64,000 nt of DNA from Desulfobacteraceae bacterium (GTDB lineage Bacteria > Desulfobacterota > Desulfobacteria > Desulfobacterales > JAABRJ01): assembly GCA_022340425.1 (NCBI GenBank), contig JAJDNY010000014.1, positions 56,232 to 120,231 on the forward strand. The letters are read 5' to 3'. The notes under the pieces are model-generated. The model had not been told where the DNA came from and did no database searches. It saw nothing but the letters and a program-made list of their open reading frames with translations. The stretch's first letter is position 1, and every line of letters begins with the position of its first letter. This document shows, in pieces, positions 18,197-25,810 of the stretch. The position numbers and the translations under genes are program-made.

Positions 18197-20785
18197 TTAA
18201 GCCGCTTGGCTTTGAAACACGATGGCGCCGTTTTCCTCAACGGCCCGAACATGACTGCCGGGGCCGACACCGCCCTCCAGAATGGCCAGCGAGAGCGGAT
18301 TTTCCAGGTATTTCTGGATGGCCCGTTTGAGTGGTCTGGCCCCGTAAAGCGGATCGTAGCCTTTTTCCGCCAGGAGTTTTTTGGCTCCCTCGGAGAGTTC
18401 CAGGGTGATCTGCCGTTCCGCCAGGCGCCGGCCCAGTCGTTGGATCTGGAGATCCACGATCCGGGCGAGCTGCGCGGGGGTCAGGTTGTGGAAGACAATG
18501 GTCTCGTCCACCCGGTTGAGAAATTCCGGCTTGAAGGTGGCCCGCAGGGCGTCCATCACCCGCCGCCGCATCTCCTCGGGCCGGGTCGCGCCGAGCTCCT
18601 GGATCCACTGGCTGCCGACGTTTGAAGTCATGATGATGATGGTGTTCTTGAAGTCCACCGTTCGCCCGTGGCCGTCGGTCATCCGGCCGTCGTCCAGAAT
18701 CTGCAGCAGGATGTTGAACACCTCGGGGTGGGCTTTTTCGATTTCGTCGAACAGCACCACGGTGTAAGGCCTGCGGCGAACCGCCTCGGTCAGGTAGCCG
18801 CCCTCCTCGTAGCCGACGTAGCCCGGGGGTGCGCCGATCAGCCTGGCCACGGAGTGCTTCTCCATGAATTCCGACATGTCGATGCGCACCATGGCCTGGT
18901 CGCTGTCAAAGATGAAAGCCGCCAGGGCTTTGGCCAACTCGGTTTTGCCGACCCCCGTTGGTCCCATGAAGATGAAGGAGCCGATGGGCCGGTTGGGGTC
19001 CTGCAGGCCGCTGCGCGCCCGCCGCACGGCGTTGCAGACCGCTGTCACCGCCTCGTGCTGGCCGATGACGCGCTCCCCCAGCCGGTCTTCCATGCGCAGC
19101 AGCTTCTCGCGCTCGCCCTCCAGCATCTTGCTCACCGGGATCCCGGTCCACTTGGCGACCACCTCGGCGATATCCTCGTCGTCCACCTCCTCCTTGAGCA
19201 TTTTGCGGTTTTCCTGAAGGGCCGCGAGATCCTGGTTGGCCTTCTCCAGCTGGCGGCCCAGTTCGTTCATCCGGCCGTAGCGGATCTCGGCCACCCGCGC
19301 CAGGTTCCCCTCGCGTTCGGCCTGCTGGGCCTCCACCCCGAGCTGCTCCTGGGTCTCCTTGATCTTGCGGATGGCCTGGATGAGGTCTTTTTCGTTCTGC
19401 CAGTGGGCCTTCATGGCCGTCATTTCCTCGCGCAGCTCGGCGGTCTCGGCTTCCAGTTTCGCCAACCGCTGGCCGGAGGCGGCGTCGGTCTCCTTTTTCA
19501 GCGCTTCGCGCTCGATCTCATTCTGGGTGATCTTGCGCTGGATCTCGTCGATCTCCAACGGCATGCTGTCGATTTCGATCCGCAGTCTGGAGGCGCACTC
19601 GTCGATCAGGTCGATGGCCTTGTCGGGCAGAAAGCGATCGGCGATGTAGCGGTCCGACAGGGTTGCAGCGGCCACGATGGCGGAGTCCTTGATGCGGACC
19701 CCGTGATGGACCTCGTATTTCTCCTTGAGGCCGCGCAGGATCGAGATGGTGTCCTCGACGCTGGGCTCCTGGACCAGAACGGGTTGGAACCTGCGCTCCA
19801 GGGCGGCGTCCTTTTCGATATACTTGCGGTATTCGTTGAGGGTCGTGGCCCCGACGCAGCGCAGGGTGCCCCGGGCGAGCGCCGGTTTGAGCATGTTGGA
19901 GGCATCCATGGCCCCCTCGGCGGCACCAGCGCCCACCAGGGTGTGCAGCTCGTCGATGAAGAGCACCACCTCACCCTCGGCGCGCTCTACTTCTTTCAAG
20001 ACCGCCTTGAGACGGTCTTCGAATTCACCCCGGTATTTTGCGCCGGCGATCAGAGCCCCCATGTCCAGCGCCACCAGCCGGCGGTTTTTGAGGGTTTCGG
20101 AAACGTCCCCCTCCACGATCCGCTGGGCGAGCCCTTCGACGATGGCGGTTTTGCCCACCCCGGGTTCACCGATCAAAACCGGGTTGTTTTTGGTGCGGCG
20201 CGAGAGAACCTGAACAATGCGCCGGATTTCATCGTCGCGGCCGATGACCGGATCCAGCTTTCCCAAGCGCGCCAATTCGGTCAGGTCCCGGCTGAATTTG
20301 TCCAGGGCCTGATACTTTTCCTCCGGGTTGGGATCCGTAATGCGCTGGGCACCCCGGATGTCCTTCAGCACGGTCAAAATCATCTCGCGGGTGACGCCGC
20401 TGCGCCCCAGAATCCGCCCGGCTTGCCCACTCTTGTCGTCGGCCAGCGCCAGGAGAATATGTTCGACGCTGACATATTCATCCTTCATCTTCGAGGCTTC
20501 CGCGAACGCCGCCTCCAGCAGACTGTTGGTGCGCTGGGAAATGTAACGGTCGCCGCCGCCACTGACCTTGGGCAGCTTTTCCACCACCGCGGCCGCATCC
20601 CGAGCCACGGCATCGACCGAAACACCGAGCTTCTGCAGGATGGCCTGGGCCACGCCCTCTTTCTCGGCCAGCATGGCCACGAGCAGATGTTCCGGCTCGA
20701 TCTGCTGGTTTTGGTTGCGGGCGGCCAGGGCCTGCGCTTCCTGGACCAGCTGCTGGGATTTCACCGTGAACTTGTCAAAACGCAT
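18197..20785 (-). CDS. clpB: ATP-dependent disaggregase ClpB
   Basis: An 862-residue Hsp100 disaggregase working with DnaK. It has an N domain (1-150) with double Clp repeats. NBD1 has Walker A GEPGVGKT near residue 205 and Walker [17 protein letters not shown] coiled-coil middle domain (about 405-525) distinguishes ClpB from ClpA and ClpC. NBD2 has Walker A GPTGVGKT near 607 and [17 protein letters not shown] 20785 is chosen over the in-frame ATG at 20833 because GGAGGTGAT lies just upstream and MRFDKFTVK is the standard ClpB N-terminus. Confidence 0.97.
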   Translation of the reverse strand: MRFDKFTVKSQQLVQEAQALAARNQNQQIEPEHLLVAMLAEKEGVAQAILQKLGVSVDAVARDAAAVVEKLPKVSGGGDRYISQRTNSLLEAAFAEASKMKDEYVSVEHILLALADDKSGQAGRILGRSGVTREMILTVLKDIRGAQRITDPNPEEKYQALDKFSRDLTELARLGKLDPVIGRDDEIRRIVQVLSRRTKNNPVLIGEPGVGKTAIVEGLAQRIVEGDVSETLKNRRLVALDMGALIAGAKYRGEFEDRLKAVLKEVERAEGEVVLFIDELHTLVGAGAAEGAMDASNMLKPALARGTLRCVGATTLNEYRKYIEKDAALERRFQPVLVQEPSVEDTISILRGLKEKYEVHHGVRIKDSAIVAAATLSDRYIADRFLPDKAIDLIDECASRLRIEIDSMPLEIDEIQRKITQNEIEREALKKETDAASGQRLAKLEAETAELREEMTAMKAHWQNEKDLIQAIRKIKETQEQLGVEAQQAEREGNLARVAEIRYGRMNELGRQLEKANQDLAALQENRKMLKEEVDDEDIAEVVAKWTGIPVSKMLEGEREKLLRMEDRLGERVIGQHEAVTAVCNAVRRARSGLQDPNRPIGSFIFMGPTGVGKTELAKALAAFIFDSDQAMVRIDMSEFMEKHSVARLIGAPPGYVGYEEGGYLTEAVRRRPYTVVLFDEIEKAHPEVFNILLQILDDGRMTDGHGRTVDFKNTIIIMTSNVGSQWIQELGATRPEEMRRRVMDALRATFKPEFLNRVDETIVFHNLTPAQLARIVDLQIQRLGRRLAERQITLELSEGAKKLLAEKGYDPLYGARPLKRAIQKYLENPLSLAILEGGVGPGSHVRAVEENGAIVFQSQAA

Positions 20786-20827
20786 AATCACCTCCAGAAT
20801 TGCGTCAGAGTTACCCATCTGTTTGGA

Positions 20828-20843
20828 TGGCACATTATTTGCT
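20828..20843 (+). promoter_or_regulatory. Sigma54 (-24/-12) promoter with no gene downstream
   Basis: TGGCAC at 20828-20833, five bases, TTGC at 20839-20842 and T: a full match to the RpoN core consensus. It points away from clpB into a region without a plus-strand gene, with a predicted start near 20854. The product, if any, would be a small RNA. Confidence 0.6.
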
Positions 20844-20849
20844 TACGGA

Positions 20850-20877
20850 AACTTAACCATTTATGGGTCTCTGTCAA
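20850..20877 (-). promoter_or_regulatory. Probable clpB promoter
   Basis: On the minus strand TTGACA (20877-20872) and TAAGTT (20855-20850) are 16 bases apart. The -35 is perfect and the -10 weak, as is common for stress-controlled or extended promoters. It overlaps the start region of the opposing sigma54 promoter. Confidence 0.4.
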
Positions 20878-20960
20878 CCGCAGGGGGACGAGGGGAGAGG
20901 GTCCACGGGTGGGGAGGCCGGCTGAACCGGGAGGGAGGCGCCTGGAAGATAGAATCATTG

Positions 20961-20985
20961 GGTGAGCGGGGAAACCCGTATCACC
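20961..20985 (+). other. GNRA-capped hairpin
   Basis: GGTGA and GCGGG pair with CCCGT and TCACC across a GAAA tetraloop, giving ten pairs (one G-U) with a single bulged A at 20980. It lies about 110 bases downstream of the orphan sigma54 promoter and could be part of a structured RNA. Confidence 0.35.
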
Positions 20986-20998
20986 ATGAGGGGGTCTC

Positions 20999-21065
20999 AG
21001 GGGCCCGGCAAAAAAAATTGCTCCACCACGCTGTCCCTTTGGCCCGCCCCCGGCGTTACAACCAA
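20999..21065 (+). repeat. Degenerate half-copy of the 158-bp intergenic repeat
   Basis: This stretch aligns with the left half of the element at 61862-62019. Shared blocks are an A-rich run, CCAC, and TTTGGCCCG followed by CGGCGTTACA. The right half is not recognisable, so the copy is truncated or diverged. Confidence 0.5.
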
Positions 21066-21217
21066 TCGGCACTGGATCCGGAAAGCGGCGTTGCAGACGC
21101 CCGGCAGAGGAATCAAACTCCGTTGCCACCACCCGGAATTCCGGGTTGCCCCAGGGTCAAAGGGCGGGGATGGGAAAGGGGCCGAGCCCCAACCCCCACC
21201 TGAAACGATGGGGTCGA

Positions 21218-21631
21218 TTATTCCCCGATGGTTTTTTCCACGGCCTCCAGCCGCGCTTTACAGCGGATGCAATAGGTGGTGACGGGACGGGCCTTGAGAC
21301 GATTGATGGAAATCTCTTCGCCACACATTTCACAGATCCCGTAGGTGCCGTCCTTGATGCGGTCGAGTGCGCTGATGATTTTCTTGAAAAGGCGGCTCTC
21401 CCGGTCCCGAATCCGGAGCAGAAAGTTGCGATCGCTTTCAAAGCTGGCCCGATCAGAGGGATCCGCCAGGTTGTCGCTCGGATCTTTCATTCCCAGGCGG
21501 GTGCTGTCCGCCTGCAGTAAAAGCTCCTCCATCCAGTTGGTCAATAGCGTTTTGAAGAAGTCGAGATCCTCTTCTTTCATCTTTTCTTCCGTTTCCGATG
21601 GGTCATTTGACTTTTCAGGCAGGCGCGACAT
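21218..21631 (-). CDS. DksA/TraR-family zinc-finger protein
   Basis: A 137-residue DksA-like factor, predicted to enter the RNA polymerase secondary channel and modulate initiation. The coiled-coil tip motif DxxDxA(S) is present as ADPSDRAS. The zinc finger has four cysteines, CEMC and CIRC, 17 residues apart. ATG 21631 (MSRLPEK) has GGGGGAG upstream and starts four bases after the stop of the upstream gene; ATG 21580 (MKEEDLDFF) is the alternative. It forms an operon with the small secreted protein at 21636-21935 and should be read from the sigma54 promoter at 22013-22029. It looks like a second, specialised DksA rather than the housekeeping one, but no other copy is in the window for comparison. 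Confidence 0.88.
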   Translation of the reverse strand: MSRLPEKSNDPSETEEKMKEEDLDFFKTLLTNWMEELLLQADSTRLGMKDPSDNLADPSDRASFESDRNFLLRIRDRESRLFKKIISALDRIKDGTYGICEMCGEEISINRLKARPVTTYCIRCKARLEAVEKTIGE

Positions 21632-21635
21632 GGCA

Positions 21636-21935
21636 CTACTCCCCCGGCAGGATTTCAAAGGAGGAGACGGTGAGGATCTTGACGTCGTCCTCTTCTTCGA
21701 CCGAGCCACTGACTTTGACCCTTTCGCCGATGTGGTTCAGGACCAGTTCGTTACCCTTTTCGTTGTCGGCCACCTCATAGGTCTGGCCGTCGTCGGCAAC
21801 CACCTGGTAGCTGTCGTTAATCTCACCGGTGAGGGTGACCTGCTCGCCGCAAAAAACCACAGCAGGCCGGCACCCGATCCCATACATCAGCATCGCCAAC
21901 ACCAACAACAGGGCCTTGCTTTTTGCCACCGCCAT
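21636..21935 (-). CDS. Small secreted beta-barrel-like protein, copy 1
   Basis: A 99-residue protein with a signal peptide (MAVAKSKALLLVLAMLMYGIG, a Cys following, so a lipoprotein is possible). The mature part is a compact beta pattern: EQVTLTGEI, then VVADDGQTYEVA, then GERVKVSGSV, then VKILTVSSFEIL. It is clearly paralogous to the 99-residue product at 22808-23107 (shared ADDG-YEVA and RV-V-GSV). The order of strands suggests an OB-like small barrel; that is inference. ATG 21935 has GGAGGAAG; the open frame continues upstream to 22034 without a site. A sigma54 promoter lies about 80 bases upstream, and the DksA-like gene follows four bases after the stop. Confidence 0.82.
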   Translation of the reverse strand: MAVAKSKALLLVLAMLMYGIGCRPAVVFCGEQVTLTGEINDSYQVVADDGQTYEVADNEKGNELVLNHIGERVKVSGSVEEEDDVKILTVSSFEILPGE

Positions 21936-22012
21936 CTTTCTTCCTCCGCCATGAAAGTGAAATTGATTCGACACACGGTCTGGAGCGCCCGGAATATGAG
22001 CGAAAGTTGCAT

Positions 22013-22029
22013 TGCAACTAAAGTGCCAG
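22013..22029 (-). promoter_or_regulatory. Sigma54 promoter for the small secreted protein/dksA-like operon
   Basis: Read on the minus strand: C, TGGCAC (22028-22023), five bases, TTGC (22017-22014), A. This is a full consensus match. The predicted start near 22002 gives a leader of about 67 bases before ATG 21935. Confidence 0.8.
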
Positions 22030-22417
22030 TTCACGCTAAGGCACCTGTTGGTTTTTTCAACCCCTCAGCAAAACCGCCAGAGCAGTCATTTCAAGGGGGT
22101 TGACGCGGCCAGGGGGAATTTAAAATCAGAACGGCAAATTCCGCCGAACCTCCCGAGTTCCGGAGTTTGAACCCGAGTCAGAGGGATTAGCACGTTTTAA
22201 TCAATAAAACCGGTTTGTTGTTTAATAAAAAGAACCGGGGAGGCTGTTTTCAACCCCTGCAGAACTTGAAGTTCCGAATTTTGCCCCATGGGCCCACCCC
22301 GTATGGGCATGACAGGGGCCCCAGTTCAATTTGGGGGGCGCTTCCGGCCGCGGATGCAAAAGCTGCCGGTCAACCGGTCCCACCAAAAAGATCTTTCCCC
22401 ACCACGAACAGCGCTGT

Positions 22418-22434
22418 CTGGCACATGATTTGCT
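22418..22434 (+). promoter_or_regulatory. Sigma54 promoter for the 22503-23107 small-protein operon
   Basis: C, TGGCAC (22419-22424), five bases, TTGC (22430-22433), T: a full consensus match. The predicted start near 22445 gives a leader of about 58 bases before ATG 22503. Confidence 0.8.
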
Positions 22435-22502
22435 CTTTTCGAAGCAAGCTTCAGTTCCCCTCCCCGGCCGGCCGTTTATTTGGCGAACAGGTTGATCGCT
22501 CC

Positions 22503-22793
22503 ATGGAAAAGATGATACGAATAAAAGGCATCGTCATTCCCATTGACTGGGATCCGGGGGGAAGGGTGGTGGCTGTTGCCATTGCAACCTACGATGAGGG
22601 CTTTTACCCGGTCGCCCTGCATGCCAAAGGGCCGGAGTTGATCGCCCACCTGCGCCAAACAATTCAGGCCGACGGCCGGATTGAAACCCGGGATGGTCAC
22701 CAGACAATCAGGATTGATCGGTACACGCTCCTGGGGCCCATCCAAGCGGCCCTCTTTGCGGATGATCGCCCCCCGCCAAATCCGACCACCTGA
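22503..22793 (+). CDS. Small cytoplasmic beta-rich protein related to the two secreted copies
   Basis: A 96-residue protein without a signal peptide. It starts MEKMIRIKGIVIPIDWD and continues VVAVAIATYDEGFYPV, GPELIAHLRQTI and GHQTIRIDRYTLLG. The order (G-V strand, Y-V strand, helix with EL and L, G-I hairpin, I-I-Y strand) matches both secreted neighbours, so I read it as a member of the same small-barrel family lacking export. I recall similar proteins in Desulfobacterota, always unnamed. ATG 22503 is chosen because the conserved part starts there and the sigma54 transcript would begin near 22445, which excludes the upstream open frame. The ribosome site is weak (CAGG). Confidence 0.72.
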   Translation: MEKMIRIKGIVIPIDWDPGGRVVAVAIATYDEGFYPVALHAKGPELIAHLRQTIQADGRIETRDGHQTIRIDRYTLLGPIQAALFADDRPPPNPTT

Positions 22794-22807
22794 CGGAGGA
22801 ATTCAAG

Positions 22808-23107
22808 ATGACGCGCATTTCGAACAGACAGCTTCGGATTTCCATTTTTTTGCCGCTCGCGTTGCTCTGCTTGGCGGTTTTCGCAGCCCCGGCAATTGCG
22901 CAGAACGTGGTGGTGACCGTGGTGGGTGTTGTCACCGAGGACAGCCAACTGGTTGCCGATGACGGTGAAATTTACGAGGTCGCCGCCTCCCGCGAGGGGG
23001 AAGCCGTCAAGGAACTGTTGGACAAACGGGTTCAGGTCACCGGATCGGTTTCGGAGCAAAACGGGATCAAAATCATTGAGGTCACCTCCTACCAGGTCAT
23101 CAAATGA
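22808..23107 (+). CDS. Small secreted beta-barrel-like protein, copy 2
   Basis: A 99-residue protein with a signal peptide (hydrophobic ISIFLPLALLCLAVFAAPAIA, cleavage AIA-QN). The mature strands VVVTVVGVVTED, LVADDGEIYEVA, RVQVTGSVSEQ and IKIIEVTSYQVI align with copy 1 at 21636-21935, with which it shares exact length. GGAGG lies eight bases before ATG 22808. It starts 14 bases after the cytoplasmic relative and should be cotranscribed from the sigma54 promoter at 22418. A periplasmic ligand-binding or scaffolding role is possible; nothing in the sequence assigns one. Confidence 0.82.
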   Translation: MTRISNRQLRISIFLPLALLCLAVFAAPAIAQNVVVTVVGVVTEDSQLVADDGEIYEVAASREGEAVKELLDKRVQVTGSVSEQNGIKIIEVTSYQVIK

Positions 23108-23246
23108 TTTTCCCCCAACGCGTTTGCATTTCCCGGCCACGGGCCAAACTGAAAGACAAAACGGGGCCATCATCGTCTTTTCAACCGAGGCCCTGAAGAC
23201 CGGCAGTTCCCCTGCCCCCATCGCCGCCAAGTTGATCAAGCCCCAT

Positions 23247-23285
23247 CGAAAAGGGGGCTGCGGTCTGCGCATCCCCCCATTTTCG
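23247..23285. terminator. Bidirectional terminator between small-protein operon and zinc-ribbon gene
   Basis: CGAAAA and GGGGG pair with CCCCC and TTTTCG with one short bulge. A-run and T-run flanks serve both convergent genes. Confidence 0.6.
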
Positions 23286-23355
23286 CACCCAAAGCACAGT
23301 GTTTAAGCCGACCGTCCGCCAACGCCCCGGCGCCCTGCTTGGGCCGTTTTGAGGG

Positions 23356-23589
23356 TCAGCCATCGAAGTCGTCGTTGTTTCTGCGTCGACCGTGGCGCTT
23401 GCGCCCCTTGTCTTTCCATCCGGCCCCAGCGCTGTTTTCGGTTTTTTCCTTTTTTCGGCGACACTCCGGGCAACGCCTCGGGGTGTCGAACCCTTTTGCG
23501 TCGCAGCGCGCTTGCTCAGCCACCGTAAAAACAAAAGATTTTCCGCATTGCATGCAATCAAGAACCATGTCTTTCACAGCGTTCCTCAT
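23356..23589 (-). CDS. Zinc-ribbon domain protein with basic tail
   Basis: A 77-residue protein of the probable zinc-ribbon family (zf-Tbcl type). CMQCGKSFVFTVAEQ and RCPECRRKK supply two CxxC knuckles, with GFDTPRRCP between them as in the family. The C-terminal third is very basic (GRKRHGRRRNN) and ends acidic, which suggests nucleic-acid binding. ATG 23589 or ATG 23568 (MVLDCMQCG) could be the start; neither has a strong ribosome site. It is convergent with the small-protein operon and shares the terminator. Confidence 0.82.
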   Translation of the reverse strand: MRNAVKDMVLDCMQCGKSFVFTVAEQARCDAKGFDTPRRCPECRRKKEKTENSAGAGWKDKGRKRHGRRRNNDDFDG

Positions 23590-24173
23590 TCACCGGGAGT
23601 TTGGCCCCGGCAAGTTACAAAACCTCAAGTAGGCTAAAAGGCGCCCCCGGAACCATGCCTGGGGAGTGATCCGTGATTCAGGGGAAATGGGGGTTAGAAT
23701 TCTTCGGATGCAGCAATCCATATGCCAAGATCAATCTTTTTCCGGCCAAGCACACAGTGGCCGGCCGCGCCCGGCTCGAACATCCAGCGCCGAGAAACCC
23801 GATTTTCCCCCCAAACAGGCGTTTATCAAGGTTTTGGAAATTTTGGCAACTTCGGCCTGAACGCTTATTGGGCCGGCGCGCAGGTGCTGGCAAGGCGCCG
23901 GTTCACCGGAGCACGGGGATCTGCCCCTCAAAACCTTGGCCGCGGCGTGAAAAAACCGGAACCGCGAATTCTGAAACCACGCCATTAACGCCATGCGACT
24001 GCACTTGCCGGCGAAAACCCAGCCAGCGCCGGCGGTATTCTTTGGATTGACTTTTCAGGAAATTACCAATATACAGACTACCCGATTAACCATTTGAATT
24101 TTTTCTTCATTTTTTCGTTACAACCACGGATGGGCCTCCCGGCTGGGCGGTGGGCCCGCCGCGGGAGGATCGA
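23590..24173. other. 584-base region without a supported gene
   Basis: Short overlapping open frames on both strands have no ribosome sites or recognisable products. A 7-bp inverted repeat (CCGGCCA and TGGCCGG) lies near 23740-23764. The right end holds the promoter at 24047-24075 and an AT-rich leader for the downstream regulator gene. Confidence 0.6.
24047..24075 (+). promoter_or_regulatory. Sigma70-type promoter of the sigma54-activator gene
   Basis: TTGACT at 24047-24052 and TATACA at 24070-24075, 17 bases apart, predicting a start near 24082 and a leader of about 90 bases. Confidence 0.55.
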
Positions 24174-25580
24174 ATGAAATCAGTCCTCATCGCCTCCTCG
24201 CAAACGGAAACCAGCTCCCGAATTCAGTCCCGGCTGAAAAATGAGTTCGCCATCGAGCGCGTGGCGACCCGCGCCGAGGCCTTGGCGGCGCTGCGGAGCA
24301 GACGACACGATTTGGTCTTTGTTGATCTTGAGGTCCTCTGCGAATCCGACCCGCAGGAGGATTTCACAGACGCCCTGCAGGCCTTCTGGCGCAGCCACCC
24401 CGCAACCAAGGTGGTGGTTGTCACACCCCAGGACACCCTGCGGGAAGCGGTCATGGCCGTCAAGGCCGGAGCCAGCGACTATATCCTGTGCCCCATCAAT
24501 TCCGAAGAGCTTGCCTTTGTCACCCGCAAAATTTACGAAGCCTCCATCCGCCAATCCGAACTGGATTACCTGCGGGACCGCTTTTGGCAGGCAGAGGACC
24601 ACGAAGTCCTGCAGACCCGCAGTGATGCGATGCGGCAGGTATTTTACAAAATCAGATCCGTTGCCCCGACCCGCAGCACTGTCCTTCTGGCCGGGGAAAC
24701 CGGCACCGGCAAAAGTGTTCTGGCCAAGCTGATTCACCGCCACAGCAACCGCCGCGACTGTCAGTTCATAAGCGTCCACTGCGGCGCCATCCCCGACACC
24801 CTCCTGGAAAGTGAACTCTTCGGCCACGAGAAAGGCGCCTTTACCGGCGCCGTGCGCAAAAAACTCGGCAAGTTCGAAATTGCTAAAGGCGGGACGATTC
24901 TGCTGGATGAAATCGGCACCATCACCCCGGCGGCCCAGATAAAACTGCTGGGCATCCTGCAGGACGGGATTTTCCAACGAGTGGGAGGTGAAGACACCAT
25001 CGACGCCAACGTGCGGGTGATCGCCGCCACGAATGCCAGCCTCAAGGAAATGGCGGAAAGCGGCACTTTTCGCAAAGACCTTTTTTACCGGCTCAATGTT
25101 TTTCCAATCGAGGTGCCGCCCCTGCGGGCGCGTCGGGAAGACATTCCTTTTTTCGTGGCCGGTTTCCTGGATAAGCTCAACAGGTTCCAATCCAAGGCGA
25201 TTCATGAGGTACACCCCCAGGTTCTCGCTGCATTGCAGCGCTACAACTGGCCGGGAAACATCCGGGAACTGGAAAACCTGGTGGAGCGGGCCTACATATT
25301 GGAAAAATCGGCCGTGCTGACCCCCGAGAGTTTCCCCGGCGAATTGTTTGAATGCCTCCCCGCCTCAACCGAGATCCACCTTGACGCGGCGCTGGGGTTG
25401 GCCGAGGTCCGCCGGATCGGCATCGCCCAAATCGAACGGCGTTATCTCCAAGAGCTTCTCAGCCGTAACCACGGACGCATCAAACAGTCTGCCTTCCAAG
25501 CGGCCGTGACCACCCGCCAGCTTCACAAGCTTATGAAAAAACACGGCATCCGCAAAGAGGAATTCAAACATCGCCGTTAA
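24174..25580 (+). CDS. Sigma54-dependent activator with degenerate receiver domain
   Basis: A 468-residue NtrC-type enhancer-binding protein. The AAA+ domain has Walker A GETGTGKS (174-181), the sigma54-contact loop GAFTGA (221-226), Walker B GGTILLDEIG and the Arg finger region FRKDLFYRLNVFP. A Fis-type HTH ends the chain. The N-terminal receiver keeps Asp51 (FVDLEV) but has SS at positions 8-9 in place of the acidic pair and Cys106 (ILCPI) in place of the conserved Lys, so ordinary phosphorylation is doubtful. ATG 24174 has GGGAGG; the frame opens at GTG 24150. No kinase is adjacent. It is the only sigma54 activator in the window and lies 1.7 kb from three sigma54 promoters. Confidence 0.92.
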   Translation: MKSVLIASSQTETSSRIQSRLKNEFAIERVATRAEALAALRSRRHDLVFVDLEVLCESDPQEDFTDALQAFWRSHPATKVVVVTPQDTLREAVMAVKAGASDYILCPINSEELAFVTRKIYEASIRQSELDYLRDRFWQAEDHEVLQTRSDAMRQVFYKIRSVAPTRSTVLLAGETGTGKSVLAKLIHRHSNRRDCQFISVHCGAIPDTLLESELFGHEKGAFTGAVRKKLGKFEIAKGGTILLDEIGTITPAAQIKLLGILQDGIFQRVGGEDTIDANVRVIAATNASLKEMAESGTFRKDLFYRLNVFPIEVPPLRARREDIPFFVAGFLDKLNRFQSKAIHEVHPQVLAALQRYNWPGNIRELENLVERAYILEKSAVLTPESFPGELFECLPASTEIHLDAALGLAEVRRIGIAQIERRYLQELLSRNHGRIKQSAFQAAVTTRQLHKLMKKHGIRKEEFKHRR

Positions 25581-25810
25581 AAACGGCCCAACCGGTGTCC
25601 TCACCGTCGCCCAGCCTGTGAGGGTTGGCCGTTCGCCGCGGACACTTCGGATCGGGTCGGTCTTTTGTAATACTTTTGTAAAATCCCCAAACCGGCTTGT
25701 CTCCCGCCCTGCCATCGGCGTAAGTTCCTGCCAGCCGACCGACTGCCGAAAATTGTGCCTCCGACGGACCCATCGCCGTCTTTCGACAGCACCTGGAAGG
25801 AGCCTGTCAG

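Larger units (their letters stand above)
20786..21217. other. 432-base gene-free region between clpB and the dksA-like gene
   Basis: It holds a likely clpB promoter (20850-20877, minus), a consensus sigma54 promoter pointing the other way (20828-20843, plus), a hairpin with a GAAA tetraloop (20961-20985) and a half-copy of the intergenic repeat seen at 61862-62019. No ORF here looks coding. Confidence 0.7.
21936..22502. other. 567-base divergent control region with two sigma54 promoters
   Basis: It separates the two divergent small-protein operons. It holds a minus-strand sigma54 promoter near one end and a plus-strand one near the other, leaving about 390 bases between them, ample for an enhancer-binding activator. 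I found no convincing long palindrome for that activator by eye. The open frame from 22215 is not supported as coding upstream of 22503. Confidence 0.65.

Noticed and set aside
18668..20965. A 765-codon open frame antisense to clpB
   Set aside because: It is a high-GC shadow of clpB. The composition is His/Gln/Leu-rich low-information sequence without motifs, and clpB is beyond doubt. Similar long antisense frames over mutS (58109-60160), the hybrid kinase (34486-36831) and the amidase (56374-58158) were rejected for the same reason.
22215..22502. N-terminal extension of the small protein at 22503
   Set aside because: The extra residues are unlike coding sequence and most lie upstream of the sigma54 start predicted near 22445.
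23666..24050. Overlapping short ORFs before the sigma54 activator
   Set aside because: No ribosome sites, no recognisable motif, and competing frames on both strands.
25645..25700. Repeated TTTTGTAA motif upstream of the acyltransferase gene
   Set aside because: Only two short imperfect copies; no promoter or repeat family can be supported.
25750..25775. Possible minus-strand sigma54 site
   Set aside because: The GGCAC and GGC blocks are off by one base in spacing, lack the TTGC core, and no minus-strand gene follows.
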